A stretch of DNA of 64,000 nt from Vibrio tritonius (GCF_001547935.1 NZ_AP014635.1:1798001-1862000), one strand, 5' to 3'; positions 29,402 through 38,430 are shown, numbered from the stretch's first letter. Translations and numbers: made by a program. Notes: generated by a model not told the origin, from the letters alone.

Positions 29402-30281
29402 AAATCCACCACTGATTTATAAAATTGTAGTACCGACTTTTTTTGGGCAAAGCAAATCCGTCCTCAAATTAATGAGGAATAAATTTTTCATGTGAGCAAA
29501 TAAACACTCTTTACTGTAATGTTACGATTACGTTATTAATAACAAAAATTACAACCATTCAAAGAACAAATAAATTTAGATTTAAAAAAGTGATATTTAT
29601 TCAATAAGGAATTTACGACGAATATAACAAGAAATGATAAATAAACAAGTAATGAGCTATTTAATAATTAAACGCCATGTGTGATATTGGTCCAAAAAAC
29701 AAAATGAATCACTGTAACACTTCCCATTTATGGAACCGAAAAGCTATGTCATGGAAGTTTTAAATATAGGTCAGAGTAATCAATACTTTTTTAAATTTTA
29801 GATGCATGCTAAATATCTTCATAGAGTAAATATTCTAATTTCCTTCATAAGTATAAATATCATTATTAATAATAATTATAGTGCATTGCTTACTCATACA
29901 TTCCAATAATGATAATGATTATCAGTACGCAGTGCAGTTAAAGATAATACTTACTCATCAAAAACAGTGACACAAAAGGAACATTTCACTACAAAAAGGC
30001 AAATAGACCACATCTATGATGTAAAGAAAGGTAATGAAGCGTTATAGCGCAATAGAAGCATCACAAAGTCCTTTGATTTCTTCACATATAAAAATTGTGG
30101 TTATATTGAAGCCAATATATCATAAGGACAAATAACGACCCCAAAAAGGACATAAATTGAGTCATGTTTAAATAGGCATGAAAATGAATAAAAATACACA
30201 TAGAATAGCCACATCAAACAAAATACTGTTCGTTATATTTTTATAATTAAAATTAAATATAAGATTAATATAATTTTGATA
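29402..30281. other. 880-bp AT-rich leader between PPTase and NRPS genes
   Basis: No convincing gene is present: no MbtH-like frame and only very short open frames. The stretch is far richer in A+T than the NRPS genes and contains a Fur box at 29,905-29,923. It should hold the promoter for the NRPS operon on the minus strand. A TATAAT lies on that strand about 29,881-29,876, just downstream of the Fur box, but no good -35 is spaced to it. Confidence 0.7.
29905..29923. promoter_or_regulatory. Fur box (ferric uptake regulator site)
   Basis: The 19 bases aataatgataatgattatc match the classical Fur consensus GATAATGATAATCATTATC at 17 of 19 positions. The site lies about 500 bp upstream of the first NRPS gene and about 360 bp past the end of the PPTase gene, so repression of the NRPS operon by iron-loaded Fur is the simplest reading. 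A second, poorer A/T-rich palindromic stretch is at about 29,857-29,880. Confidence 0.8.
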
Positions 30282-31019
30282 TTAATTTAATTCATGTACG
30301 TATGTACAAATAGAATCTTCCACAAAGAAATAGCTTACTGTTATTTCTTCTACACCGTTTAATATTTTCTGTAGTTCTACAGAAAATTTAAATTCCATGA
30401 AATTATTTTCTAAATCAAATTTATTAATACTAACTACATTAAAGTCTAAGATTTTTTCTATCTGAGGATAGATAGCTTTATAGATACTTTCTTTGGCAGA
30501 AAATAAGAGAGAGATAAGGTAGTTGAAAGGTAAAGCACATTTGGACAGTAACGATAACTCGTTGGGTTGAGCAATCATGGTCGAGATTTGCTGTGCGGTC
30601 TCCATCGTCATGATGTCTTCACAATCAATCCCTAACCATTTCGCGTGTTGGCTGACAATCGCGACTGCCCAATCCTGAGAGTGCGCTATCGAGCCGACCA
30701 CAGATGATGGCCACAAAGGTTGACCATGCCTCCCCTTGCCTATTAAAAAGCTTCGCTCTGTGTTAAACAGCGTTTGCAAAGCGCGATTAGAACAGTAGCG
30801 ACCTGCGAGATGCTCAATTTGGCGTTGCTTTACTGAGTTGAACACCAAATGAGGTTCTACATACGGACACTCCTCCAGCATGTGCGGCTCAAAGTGCTCA
30901 ACACAATAACGAACCATTGTTCCGTTGACACAGGTGTTAGGCAATAACAGACTGAATTCTTGGCTAAACAGCGTGCTTGTATCCAGCTGAGACTCGAGCA
31001 AAATGATAAAATGCCCCAC
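30282..31019 (-). CDS. 4'-phosphopantetheinyl transferase, EntD/VibD type
   Basis: The enzyme transfers the phosphopantetheine arm of CoA to the Ser of carrier domains, turning apo-PCPs into working holo-PCPs. Visible motifs are HLAGRYCSNRAL, GRHGQPLWP followed by GSIAHSQ, the Mg-binding GIDCED (about residues 131-136) and FSAKESIYKAIYP (about 173-185). These are in the order and spacing of the EntD family. The frame opens at GTG 31019 (245 aa) without a clear ribosome site. An ATG at residue 35 is an alternative but would cut into the region aligned with the EntD N-terminus. It shares strand with the NRPS genes and lies just upstream, so it very likely activates them. It is strikingly AT-rich near its 3' end compared with the NRPS genes. 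Confidence 0.92.
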   Translation of the reverse strand: MGHFIILLESQLDTSTLFSQEFSLLLPNTCVNGTMVRYCVEHFEPHMLEECPYVEPHLVFNSVKQRQIEHLAGRYCSNRALQTLFNTERSFLIGKGRHGQPLWPSSVVGSIAHSQDWAVAIVSQHAKWLGIDCEDIMTMETAQQISTMIAQPNELSLLSKCALPFNYLISLLFSAKESIYKAIYPQIEKILDFNVVSINKFDLENNFMEFKFSVELQKILNGVEEITVSYFFVEDSICTYVHELN

Positions 31020-31224
31020 TTATTGCTTATGAAATTGGGAGCACATTAGCACTATTTTTTAATTTTTCATGCTAACTCTGTCTCATTTGTGCAACAGATC
31101 AAAAATATTGAACAAGAAACCGCTTATATAGACAAACGCCACTTTATGATATGAGATTTCATGCGTATTTAGTGTAGTAATTAGCTAATCGTTAGCCAAA
31201 ATAATAAGAGAGGATGCAGGAAGG

Positions 31225-31259
31225 TGCCACCGAACACTATGCACTGAGTATCGGTGGCA
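31225..31259 (-). terminator. Stem-loop after grxB
   Basis: Arms tgccaccga (31225-31233) and tcggtggca (31251-31259) are perfect, with a 17-base loop, just past the grxB stop. There is no proper T-run on the transcribed strand, so it is a weak or Rho-assisted terminator candidate. Confidence 0.4.
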
Positions 31260-31268
31260 AAAAGAGAT

Positions 31269-31922
31269 TTAAACGGCTACGTTATCGTACACTGGCGTTC
31301 CCGTTAGCTGGGTCACCTCATCGATATATTGACGCACAATGCTAGGAAACTCGATACCTTTTACTACTGTTAGATTACGTAGGAATGGATAAAGGTTAAT
31401 GTCATCATAGCTGAGTTGTTGGTTACGAACCGAAGGTAACTCTAACCAAGTCAGTTGAGTTAGTGCACTGTTTACCTTAGTCAAAAACTCAGGAGTGCGA
31501 GTGAGCGCTTCTTCAAAGCTCATTGAAATTAATGCAGTTTTGTTCTTAGTAAACCAAGCTGTGGCTTCTGAAGATTGAAACTCCGGCAACTCAATTTCTA
31601 GCCAACGCGGATAAAGTAATGGCGAAATTAACGGCATACTGTCACTCAACCATTGCTTAATTTGCTGGTCATGCTTTGCTGCCGCGATCGCAGGCACTTG
31701 AGAATTAGCAGCATCTAAATAAGCAACAATATCAAGGCTTTCTGCCATGTAACTGCCATCATCTTTTTGCAGAATGGGCACCATGTTTGCCCCTACTTTT
31801 TCAATACGAGCATCAACATCGTGGTTTTGTAAAAATACCCACTCTACATCCAGTTTTTTATAACCCGCTGCCATCATTGCTTTAACACAAAATGGGCAGT
31901 GGTGGAAAAGAAACAGTTTCAT
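31269..31922 (-). CDS. grxB: Glutaredoxin 2 (GST-fold)
   Basis: Glutathione-dependent dithiol oxidoreductase of the atypical, GST-like Grx2 family. The active site CPFC is at residues 9-12 in the thioredoxin-like N-domain; NMVPILQKDDG carries the cis-Pro, followed by the AESLDIVAYLD helix. The rest (about 75-217) is the all-helical Grx2 C-domain. The length (217 aa) fits E. coli Grx2 (215 aa). The longer open frame from 31982 is rejected: ATG 31922 has a good AAGGA seven bases upstream and starts exactly where family members do (MKLFLFHHCPFC). It lies between queC and the PPTase, all on the minus strand, with about 80 bp to queC, so it is probably transcribed separately or by read-through. 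Confidence 0.93.
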   Translation of the reverse strand: MKLFLFHHCPFCVKAMMAAGYKKLDVEWVFLQNHDVDARIEKVGANMVPILQKDDGSYMAESLDIVAYLDAANSQVPAIAAAKHDQQIKQWLSDSMPLISPLLYPRWLEIELPEFQSSEATAWFTKNKTALISMSFEEALTRTPEFLTKVNSALTQLTWLELPSVRNQQLSYDDINLYPFLRNLTVVKGIEFPSIVRQYIDEVTQLTGTPVYDNVAV

Positions 31923-32006
31923 TGATAAATCCTTATAGGTTGAGCATAAACGCAGTCTACTCAGTTGCTCCAAAAACAACAAGCGATTATACCCAAGTCC
32001 CCCTTA

Positions 32007-32699
32007 TCAATTTTGTTTCTGCTTTGCCACTAAAGACGACATCACATCATCTTTGTGATGCAGGTAATCATCTAATCCCGCCTTACGCAGCTTACATGAA
32101 GGACACTCACCACAACCGTCGCCCACAATACCGTTGTAACATGTCAGAGTGTGAGAGCGAACTAAATCCAAAGCTTGGTTTTGGTCTGCAAGGGCCCACG
32201 TTTCTGCCTTATTTAACCACATCAAAGGAGTACGGATTTCCAATTCACGGTCCATACCTTGTACTAAAGCACTGTTCATTGCTTTAACAAAATCGTTGCG
32301 ACAATCAGGGTAACCAGAAAAATCGGTTTCACACACACCAGTTATCACGGTTTGTGCACCAATTTGATAGGCGTAAATACCCGCCAGAGTCAGGAACAGA
32401 ATGTTGCGCCCAGGAACGAATGAGTTCGGTAAACCATTTTCTTGCAGCTCGCCAGACACTGGAATGTCATCACGAGTCAGTGAGCTTATCGCTAACTCAT
32501 TAAGCAACCCCACATCCATGACTTTGTGCGCGGTAACACCTAACTGTTTTGCCAGTGCTTGTGCCACTTCAATTTCCAACTTATGGCGTTGACCATAATC
32601 GAAAGTGATCGCATGCACTTCATCGAACTCTTTTAGTGCTTGTACTAAACAAGTTGTGGAATCTTGACCACCACTAAACACAACAACGGCTTTTTTCAT
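32007..32699 (-). CDS. queC: 7-cyano-7-deazaguanine synthase QueC
   Basis: Converts 7-carboxy-7-deazaguanine to preQ0 using ATP and ammonia in the queuosine tRNA-modification pathway. The PP-loop FSGGQDSTT lies at residues 8-16, and the zinc-binding cysteines are in [16 protein letters not shown] near the C-terminus. The length (230 aa) is usual. A GTG directly before the ATG also opens the frame; ATG 32699 is preferred because AAGGA is nine bases away. The gene follows queE by 12 bp on the same strand, so the two consecutive pathway enzymes are made from one transcript. Confidence 0.96.
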   Translation of the reverse strand: MKKAVVVFSGGQDSTTCLVQALKEFDEVHAITFDYGQRHKLEIEVAQALAKQLGVTAHKVMDVGLLNELAISSLTRDDIPVSGELQENGLPNSFVPGRNILFLTLAGIYAYQIGAQTVITGVCETDFSGYPDCRNDFVKAMNSALVQGMDRELEIRTPLMWLNKAETWALADQNQALDLVRSHTLTCYNGIVGDGCGECPSCKLRKAGLDDYLHHKDDVMSSLVAKQKQN

Positions 32700-32711
32700 C
32701 ACTATGAATCC

Positions 32712-33380
32712 TTACGCAATACTGAGGTATTTATGAGTTTGAATCGACAAGCGCCAGTTACGAGCAATACAAGTATCAATACATAACTGAGTTGCTCGCG
32801 GCTTTTGACTGATCGGCTGCAGCGCAACAACGGTTTCTGCCGACACACGAGCACGCAGTAACAGTTCATCAAGATTCTCAATATCAGAATCGGTCGCCAC
32901 CGGATGCTTAATTTCATTCGCGCGTTGCAATGCACTGTCCAGCACGGGCAATTTACCTTTCATTGCGACTTTTGGTGACACTGTAACCCATGTATTTGGT
33001 GAAGTAATCACTTCACTAGTACCACTAGTTTCAATTTGACAACGGCAACCATGGGCTTCAAAGGCTTCAGTCAGCGGGCGGAGATCATAAATACACGGCT
33101 CACCACCAGTAATAACGATATGTTTTGCCGTATACCCTTGCGCTCGATATCGTTCAACAACCTCTTGTGCGGTTGCCGAGCACCATGTCGGACTATCGGC
33201 AGTTTTGGTTAAGATACTATCAAAAGAACGTTCATTTTGAGGGGTAGCATCCCAAGTCTGTTTGGTGTCACACCAAGCACAACCTACCGGGCATTCTTGA
33301 AGACGAACAAACACTGCGGGAACGCCGGTAAAAACGCCCTCGCCTTGAATCGTCTCAAACATTTCGTTTACTTTATACAA
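32712..33380 (-). CDS. queE: 7-carboxy-7-deazaguanine synthase QueE (radical SAM)
   Basis: Radical-SAM ring contraction of 6-carboxytetrahydropterin to CDG, the step before QueC. The N-terminus has the family signature NEMFETIQGEG (5-15). The cluster-binding cysteines are C30, C34 and C37 (CX3CX2C, CPVGCAWC). ITGGEPCIYDL is the SAM-binding GGE motif. The 222-aa length is normal. ATG 33380 is preceded by an AAGGTGA ribosome site. It heads the queE-queC operon; a promoter inside nested inverted repeats lies about 50-75 bp upstream. Confidence 0.96.
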   Translation of the reverse strand: MYKVNEMFETIQGEGVFTGVPAVFVRLQECPVGCAWCDTKQTWDATPQNERSFDSILTKTADSPTWCSATAQEVVERYRAQGYTAKHIVITGGEPCIYDLRPLTEAFEAHGCRCQIETSGTSEVITSPNTWVTVSPKVAMKGKLPVLDSALQRANEIKHPVATDSDIENLDELLLRARVSAETVVALQPISQKPRATQLCIDTCIARNWRLSIQTHKYLSIA

Positions 33381-33426
33381 GGTGATTTCTGCCTAACTTA
33401 TCAATTACAAAAAATGCAGGGAGCAG

Positions 33427-33455
33427 ACCTTAATAGAAGCGTGTGAAGAGGTCAA
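33427..33455 (-). promoter_or_regulatory. Candidate queE promoter within nested inverted repeats
   Basis: On the minus strand TTGACC (33455-33450) and TAAGGT (33432-33427) are 17 bases apart. The element lies inside two nested dyads: gacct/aggtc (33426-33430 with 33449-33453) and atgcagg/cctgcat (33414-33420 with 33462-33468). The -35 is good and the -10 poor. The dyads could be operator arms or form RNA if transcription starts further upstream. Confidence 0.4.
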
Positions 33456-33506
33456 ATTAAACCTGCATTTAAGGCTCATTTTATCCTCTTTCTTACCTCG
33501 TTCCTA

Positions 33507-33580
33507 TTATATCCCCAAGAAACCTCAAGATGCTGTTTCAGCGAGTATCTATTTGCGATAAGGCAAGGCACTGATCGGGG
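33507..33580. repeat. Partial copy of the Vibrio MITE-like inverted-repeat element
   Basis: This 70-odd-base stretch matches, in reverse, the right end of the element at 46,149-46,414: the terminal 'atccccaagaaacctcaaga' region, then the gtttcagcgag and aggcaaggca blocks appear in the same order. The other half is absent, so this is a solo end or decayed copy. It lies in the 363-bp gap between queE and the phosphatase gene; otherwise that gap holds only promoters. Confidence 0.65.
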
Positions 33581-33743
33581 TAGACATAACGAGTAACACT
33601 AAACACACTGCGTTGTTGGAATTGCGTAGCAGTTACATGTAATATGGAAACGTTTTCTTAATGTCATATGTTTGGTTGTTTTCAATTGGTCACAACCCTC
33701 TGATACCCTTTCAATTTCGTTCAGTTTAGTTATTAGGTTTACT

Positions 33744-34550
33744 ATGTATAAAATTATCGCTCTGGATATGGATGGCACCCTGCTTAACAGCCAAAAGCAA
33801 ATTACACCAAGAACTAAAGAGGCTATCACTAAAGCTCGTCAACAAGGTATTCGCGTGGTATTGGCAACTGGCCGCCCACTTGAAGGGATCGTTAACCAAC
33901 TTAAAGAGCTAAATATCCAATCCAATGACGACTACGTGCTATTTTACAACGGTTCGATCGTACAAAACGTGGGAACTGGTGAGGTGATTCATCAAGATAT
34001 CATCACAGGTAAAGACGCCAAAGACATCTATCACATTGCACAAAAACTTGGCGTAAATACCCACGCATTCAGTCAACCATTAGGTCTGATCACACCAAAA
34101 AACAGTCGCTACACTGAAGTGGAAGCCACTATAAATGGCATCGGCATTACCGAAATGGACTTCGACACGCTGGAAGATGAACACCCAATCATCAAATCGA
34201 TGATCATTGATGAGCCAGAAAAACTGTCAGCCGCGATTGCACAATTACCTGCAGAGTTTCATGAACGTTTTACCATAGTGCAAAGCTCACCCTACTTCTT
34301 GGAATTCTTAAATCCAAACAGCAATAAAGGTGTTGGCCTTAAAGCGATTGCCGACCACCTAAATATTCCAGCAAGCGAAGTGATCAGTATGGGAGATGCA
34401 GGAAACGATCTACACATGCTTCATTACGCCGGTTTAGGCGTTGCGATGGGTAACGCAATGGAAGAAACCAAAGCCGCAGCCGATGTCATCACTCTATCTA
34501 ACGATGAAGATGGCGTAGCGGTTGCGATTGAAAAATACGCATTGGTTTAA
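33744..34550 (+). CDS. Cof-type HAD-IIB sugar-phosphate phosphatase (YidA-like)
   Basis: Haloacid-dehalogenase superfamily phosphatase. Motif I ALDMDGTLL (residues 6-14, nucleophile D8 and acid D10), motif II ATGR (about 46-49), the C2B cap in the middle, motif III Lys in NKGVGLKAIADH and motif IV SMGDAGNDLHML. The 268-aa length and motif spacing match E. coli YidA, which acts on small sugar phosphates; the true substrate is unknown. The frame extends back to a TTG at 33672, but ATG 33744 begins exactly at the family start MYKIIALD. It is a single gene ending in a strong terminator at 34,593. Confidence 0.9.
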   Translation: MYKIIALDMDGTLLNSQKQITPRTKEAITKARQQGIRVVLATGRPLEGIVNQLKELNIQSNDDYVLFYNGSIVQNVGTGEVIHQDIITGKDAKDIYHIAQKLGVNTHAFSQPLGLITPKNSRYTEVEATINGIGITEMDFDTLEDEHPIIKSMIIDEPEKLSAAIAQLPAEFHERFTIVQSSPYFLEFLNPNSNKGVGLKAIADHLNIPASEVISMGDAGNDLHMLHYAGLGVAMGNAMEETKAAADVITLSNDEDGVAVAIEKYALV

Positions 34551-34592
34551 TCGCAATATTTGAACCACGTCATTCTTCACGGCTAACTAAAA

Positions 34593-34617
34593 AGAGGGGC
34601 TAAGTATTAGCCCCTCT
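34593..34617 (+). terminator. Intrinsic terminator after the HAD phosphatase gene
   Basis: Ten-base perfect arms agaggggcta / tagcccctct with a 5-base loop, followed by a T-rich tail. On the minus strand it is preceded by A-rich sequence and could also serve the convergent siroheme-domain gene. Confidence 0.75.
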
Positions 34618-34665
34618 CTATTTCTGTGTTTCTGTTCTGCGTCCCTATCACTGGCTATGCCCGAT

Positions 34666-35610
34666 TTACGCTAATCGCTCACTCGCTAAGCCGATAACTC
34701 GTTGACCCGACTGCAACAGAGCATACGCTTGTGTACCTTGAGGAATGAAAATAACAATTCGCTCTTCTTGTTGCTTAAGTTCCTCTAGGCGCTGACTTAA
34801 CTCCGTTTCATCACTGAATAATTCGCGCTCTGCATCACGGCGACACAGATCAATAAAATCAAACGGACACTGCTTCGGATAAAGGACACGTTCTGCCTGC
34901 TGCATAGTACGCAGCGCTTTAAGAGAGAGACGTTCAACATCTTGAGCAAACTCTACCCACACCACTTCAAGCTCACGTGGCTTATCTTGTTTGAGCAGCT
35001 CACTATACGCTTGTTCTAAAACATCGCGGCTGGTTGCCTGCTTCACTGCAGTCAAGGCAAAGAAACGTTCCCAAAATTGACGACGTAAATCCACACTCGG
35101 TAACGCTTCTTTTATAGAGTTACGTTTAGATGAACCAAACTCAGCTAGCAGCCCCAGGTTACCGGGTAATACTCCTTCAATCGTCTCGCGTAGATTGCGG
35201 ACTAAGACAGGGGAAGCACCACCGCTGGAAATCGCAATTTGAATCCGCCCACGGTCAATCATAGAAGGAGTGATAAAATCACAATAGGGTTGGTCATCAA
35301 CCACATTGACCAATAAACCACGCTGTTTTGCTTCTTTGTGGACTTGGTGGTTTAGCTCTGGATTGTCGGTCGTGGCCCAAACTTGAATAAAAGGTTGGTC
35401 TAACACTGCTGATGAATAAAAATTCTTCACCCAGACACATTTGCCATCCTTGACCAAAGACTCAAGGTAAGGTGCAACTTGTGGCGACACGACGGTGACA
35501 TAGGCTCCAGCCCTTATCAGAGCGTCTATTTTGCGGCATGCAACCTCCCCTCCGCCAACGACTAAGACTGGTTTGTTGTTCAAATCCATAAACAGAGGAA
35601 AATATCGCAT
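34666..35610 (-). CDS. Siroheme synthase N-terminal-domain protein (precorrin-2 dehydrogenase/ferrochelatase)
   Basis: Residues 1-150 match the NAD-binding half of CysG/Met8/SirC: FPLFMDLNNKPVLVVGGG, VACRKIDAL, VVDDQPYCDFITPSM and ISSGGASPVL. It should oxidise precorrin-2 to sirohydrochlorin and possibly insert iron. The methyltransferase half of full CysG is missing. The C-terminal ~100 residues (from about 215) are unlike any domain I recognise and contain a CRRDAERELFSDE stretch. The 314-aa length is usual for this Vibrio protein. It is transcribed divergently from the amino-acid transporter operon and converges on the phosphatase gene. Confidence 0.85.
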   Translation of the reverse strand: MRYFPLFMDLNNKPVLVVGGGEVACRKIDALIRAGAYVTVVSPQVAPYLESLVKDGKCVWVKNFYSSAVLDQPFIQVWATTDNPELNHQVHKEAKQRGLLVNVVDDQPYCDFITPSMIDRGRIQIAISSGGASPVLVRNLRETIEGVLPGNLGLLAEFGSSKRNSIKEALPSVDLRRQFWERFFALTAVKQATSRDVLEQAYSELLKQDKPRELEVVWVEFAQDVERLSLKALRTMQQAERVLYPKQCPFDFIDLCRRDAERELFSDETELSQRLEELKQQEERIVIFIPQGTQAYALLQSGQRVIGLASERLA

Positions 35611-36069
35611 TTAAATTAACTCACTTCGATCATTCGCTAGAAAACCATTTCGACCTATAAAGGTGCACCAAAATTAGAGAAATAGAAAAATGAAATAATT
35701 TATCACTGTATTTTTACTAATATACAGTGATTCATTCCACATCATCACTTTTACAGTGAACTGTACACTAAGAAAAAAGTGAGCAAGAAATATCCATTCT
35801 GTTGCACCAAAATCGAGCATAATTGCACTATTTACAATAGCATAACATTTCGCCATTCTAACCACAGTGGCGGTAAGAAAGAATAAACGAAAATCTTTTT
35901 AAATTATATGTTTGAGAAAAACTAAAACCTTACCTACGCTTATAAATAGTTGATTTATCAATAGTCGTTTCTTGGTAAAAGCAACGTAAATAACGAATAA
36001 AACGCAATATTTTCTGAACCTTGCATCAGGGAAACCTGATCAATCATGGATCATACAGGAAGGATACAA
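35611..36069. other. 459-bp divergent intergenic region
   Basis: Holds the promoters of the siroheme-domain gene (left) and aapJ (right). Two gcaccaaaat motifs occur, at about 35,666 and 35,807, but neither forms a complete NtrC-type palindrome and no sigma-54 promoter was found. The short open frames here do not look coding. Confidence 0.5.
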
Positions 36070-37098
36070 ATGGCAAATAAACTAACACTTCTTGCGTCAG
36101 CAATAGCGGCTTCTACTGCCCTCGTTGCAACTTCGGCGTCAGCAGCAGACAGTACTTTAGATAAAGTGTTGGCAAAAGGAGAACTGACTTGTGGTGTGAG
36201 TACTGGTCTTCCAGGCTTCTCTAACCCAAACGCCAAAGGTCAATGGGAAGGTATCGACGTTGAATATTGTCAAGCAGTGGCAGCAGCCGTACTGGGAGAC
36301 AAAACCAAAGTTAAATACGTACCACTTACCGCTAAAGAACGTTTTACCGCGCTACAATCTGGTGAAATCGACATTCTTTCTCGTAACACCACATGGACTC
36401 TACAACGCGATACCGCACTGGGTCTAAACTTCGCTGGTGTTACTTACTATGATGGTCAAGGCTTCATGGTTAAGAAAACTCTTGGCGTGAAAAGCGCTAA
36501 AGAGCTAGATGGTGCATCAATCTGTGTTCAATCAGGCACCACAACCGAACTTAACCTTGCTGACTACTTCCGCAAAAATGGCATGAGCTACAAATCTGTA
36601 GTATTCGATACTTCTGCGCAAACAGTGAAAGGTTTTGAATCTGGTCGTTGTGATGCACTAACTACTGACCAATCGGGTCTATACGCTCTTCGTCTAAATC
36701 TTGCCGACCCATCAAGCGCTATGGTTCTACCTGAAATCATTTCGAAAGAACCGCTAGGTCCTGTTGTTCGTCAAGATGACGACAAATGGTTTAACGTAGC
36801 GAAGTGGGTTCTATTCTCCATGATTAACTCTGAAGAATATGGCATCACTTCTAAAAATGCTGATCAAATGCTGAAATCTGACGATCCAAACATCAAACGT
36901 ATTCTTGGTGTTGATGGTCCTAAAGGTTCTGGCCTAGGCATTCGCGACGATTGGGGCTACCAAATCGTCAAGCAAGTGGGTAACTATGGTGAGATGTTCG
37001 AACGCACTGTTGGTAAAGGTTCTCCACTACAAATTGCTCGTGGCGTAAACGCATTGTGGAATGCGGGCGGCTTCATGTACGCTCCACCAGTCCGTTAA
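36070..37098 (+). CDS. aapJ: General amino-acid ABC transporter, periplasmic binding protein
   Basis: Periplasmic solute-binding component of an AapJQMP/BztABCD-type polar amino-acid importer. A Sec signal peptide is clear (lysine, hydrophobic stretch, ASA-AD cleavage near residue 26). The mature part starts DSTLDKVLAKGELTCGVSTG and has the family features WEGIDVEYCQAVAAAVLGD and LSRNTTWTLQRD. The length (342 aa) is standard and longer than GlnH-type proteins. ATG 36070 follows AGGAAGGA; an upstream in-frame ATG at 36046 is rejected because it would precede the signal peptide. It is the first gene of a four-gene operon. A stem-loop after it probably lowers expression of the membrane genes relative to the binding protein. 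Confidence 0.94.
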   Translation: MANKLTLLASAIAASTALVATSASAADSTLDKVLAKGELTCGVSTGLPGFSNPNAKGQWEGIDVEYCQAVAAAVLGDKTKVKYVPLTAKERFTALQSGEIDILSRNTTWTLQRDTALGLNFAGVTYYDGQGFMVKKTLGVKSAKELDGASICVQSGTTTELNLADYFRKNGMSYKSVVFDTSAQTVKGFESGRCDALTTDQSGLYALRLNLADPSSAMVLPEIISKEPLGPVVRQDDDKWFNVAKWVLFSMINSEEYGITSKNADQMLKSDDPNIKRILGVDGPKGSGLGIRDDWGYQIVKQVGNYGEMFERTVGKGSPLQIARGVNALWNAGGFMYAPPVR

Positions 37099-37123
37099 TA
37101 GAGCCTATACCTAACCATTAATG

Positions 37124-37156
37124 AGTTGTGGCTAACGAATTAGCCACAACTTTATT
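37124..37156 (+). terminator. Attenuating stem-loop between aapJ and aapQ
   Basis: Eleven-base perfect arms agttgtggcta (37124-37134) and tagccacaact (37141-37151), then ttattt. The position between binding protein and permease genes is typical for partial termination or mRNA stabilisation. Confidence 0.7.
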
Positions 37157-37223
37157 TCAACGAAGGTATAACAGGAATGATTTTTCGTTCCTATATCGAA
37201 AATGGATATGAGGTTATCGTTGT

Positions 37224-38429
37224 ATGAAACCTACTAATAGTGCGATGAGCAAGCCTTCGGCAAGCTCAGGGAAGAGCACAAATCTATTCTATAATCCAAC
37301 CTTTCGATCAGTAGTTTTTCAGTGTCTAACTGTCGCTGCTCTGGTCTATTTTTTCTACAGCATCATCAGCAATGTAATGACCAACCTAGACGCACGTGGT
37401 ATTGCAACCGGTTTCGGTTTCTTAGACCAACCTGCGGGTTTTGGTATTGGTTTAAGTTTGATTGATTACAATGAAACTTATTCCTACGGTAGAACATTCA
37501 TTGTTGGTTTGCTTAACACAGCCCTTGTATCTGTGCTTGGTATTATCTTTGCCACAGCGTTAGGTTTTGTTATGGGGGTTGCTCGTCTGTCAAACAACTG
37601 GCTAGTGAGTCGCTTAGCCGCTGTCTACATCGAAATTTTCCGTAACATCCCGTTGTTACTGCAAATTTTATTTTGGTACTTCGCCGTTCTTCAAGCGCTG
37701 CCTTCTGCACGTCAAAGCTTGCACATTGGTGAAAGCGTATTTTTAAACGTACGCGGATTGTACATCCCAGCCCCTGTTTTCGGCCCCGGTAGTGGTTTTA
37801 TCTTTGCCGCATTTATCATTGGCGTAGTCGCAACCTTTGCGATTGGTCGTTGGGCAAAGAACAAGCAGAAACTGACGGGTCATCAAACACCAATGCTGCC
37901 AGTCGGTTTAGGCTTAGTTATCGTGTTCCCTCTCGTGGTTTACTTTCTTGCTGGTTCACCTATTTCGGCTGAATATCCACATTTGAAAGGGTTTAATTTC
38001 CGCGGAGGCTTAGCCATCATCCCGGAATTGGTTGCTCTGTGGTTTGCACTCTCTATCTATACAGCAGCTTTTATCGCAGAGATAGTTCGTTCAGGCATTA
38101 ACGCCGTGAGTTATGGTCAATCAGAAGCCGCCATGTCTTTGGGTTTACCAAAAACGAAAACATTGAAGCTGGTGATTATCCCGCAAGCCATGCGCATCAT
38201 CATTCCGCCATTGACCAGCCAATACTTGAATTTGACCAAAAACTCATCCCTTGCAACCGCTATTGGTTATCCGGATTTAGTCTCAGTATTTGCTGGCACA
38301 ACAATGAACCAAACCGGTCAAGCCATAGAGATTATTTCTATGACCATGGGGGTTTATCTCGCATTGAGTATTATCACCTCAATTTTGATGAACTTGTATA
38401 ACCGCAAAGTAGCCTTGGTGGAGAGATAA
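37224..38429 (+). CDS. aapQ: Amino-acid ABC transporter permease, AapQ type
   Basis: Inner-membrane permease of 401 residues with a first TM at about 28-48 and more in the C-terminal half. The AapQ/BztB mark is the long loop between the first TM and the core; FGFLDQPAGFGIG and YSYGRTFIVGLLNT are typical. The EAA loop that contacts the ATPase reads EAAMSLGLPKTKTLKLVIIP. It pairs with the next permease to form the channel. It is separated from aapJ by 125 bp with a stem-loop, and one base separates its stop from the next start. Confidence 0.93.
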   Translation: MKPTNSAMSKPSASSGKSTNLFYNPTFRSVVFQCLTVAALVYFFYSIISNVMTNLDARGIATGFGFLDQPAGFGIGLSLIDYNETYSYGRTFIVGLLNTALVSVLGIIFATALGFVMGVARLSNNWLVSRLAAVYIEIFRNIPLLLQILFWYFAVLQALPSARQSLHIGESVFLNVRGLYIPAPVFGPGSGFIFAAFIIGVVATFAIGRWAKNKQKLTGHQTPMLPVGLGLVIVFPLVVYFLAGSPISAEYPHLKGFNFRGGLAIIPELVALWFALSIYTAAFIAEIVRSGINAVSYGQSEAAMSLGLPKTKTLKLVIIPQAMRIIIPPLTSQYLNLTKNSSLATAIGYPDLVSVFAGTTMNQTGQAIEIISMTMGVYLALSIITSILMNLYNRKVALVER

Positions 38430-38430
38430 T

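Noticed and set aside
29402..30281. Search for an mbtH-like gene in the NRPS leader
   Set aside because: No frame of 60-75 codons with the NPEGQ-type motifs of MbtH proteins is present.
31988..31998. tatacccaagt between grxB and queC, matching the MITE end
   Set aside because: Only 11 bases match and the rest of the element is missing; it could be chance.
35611..36069. NtrC sites and a sigma-54 promoter upstream of aapJ
   Set aside because: Two gcacca half-sites exist, but neither has a proper second half, and no GG-N10-GC element is suitably placed.
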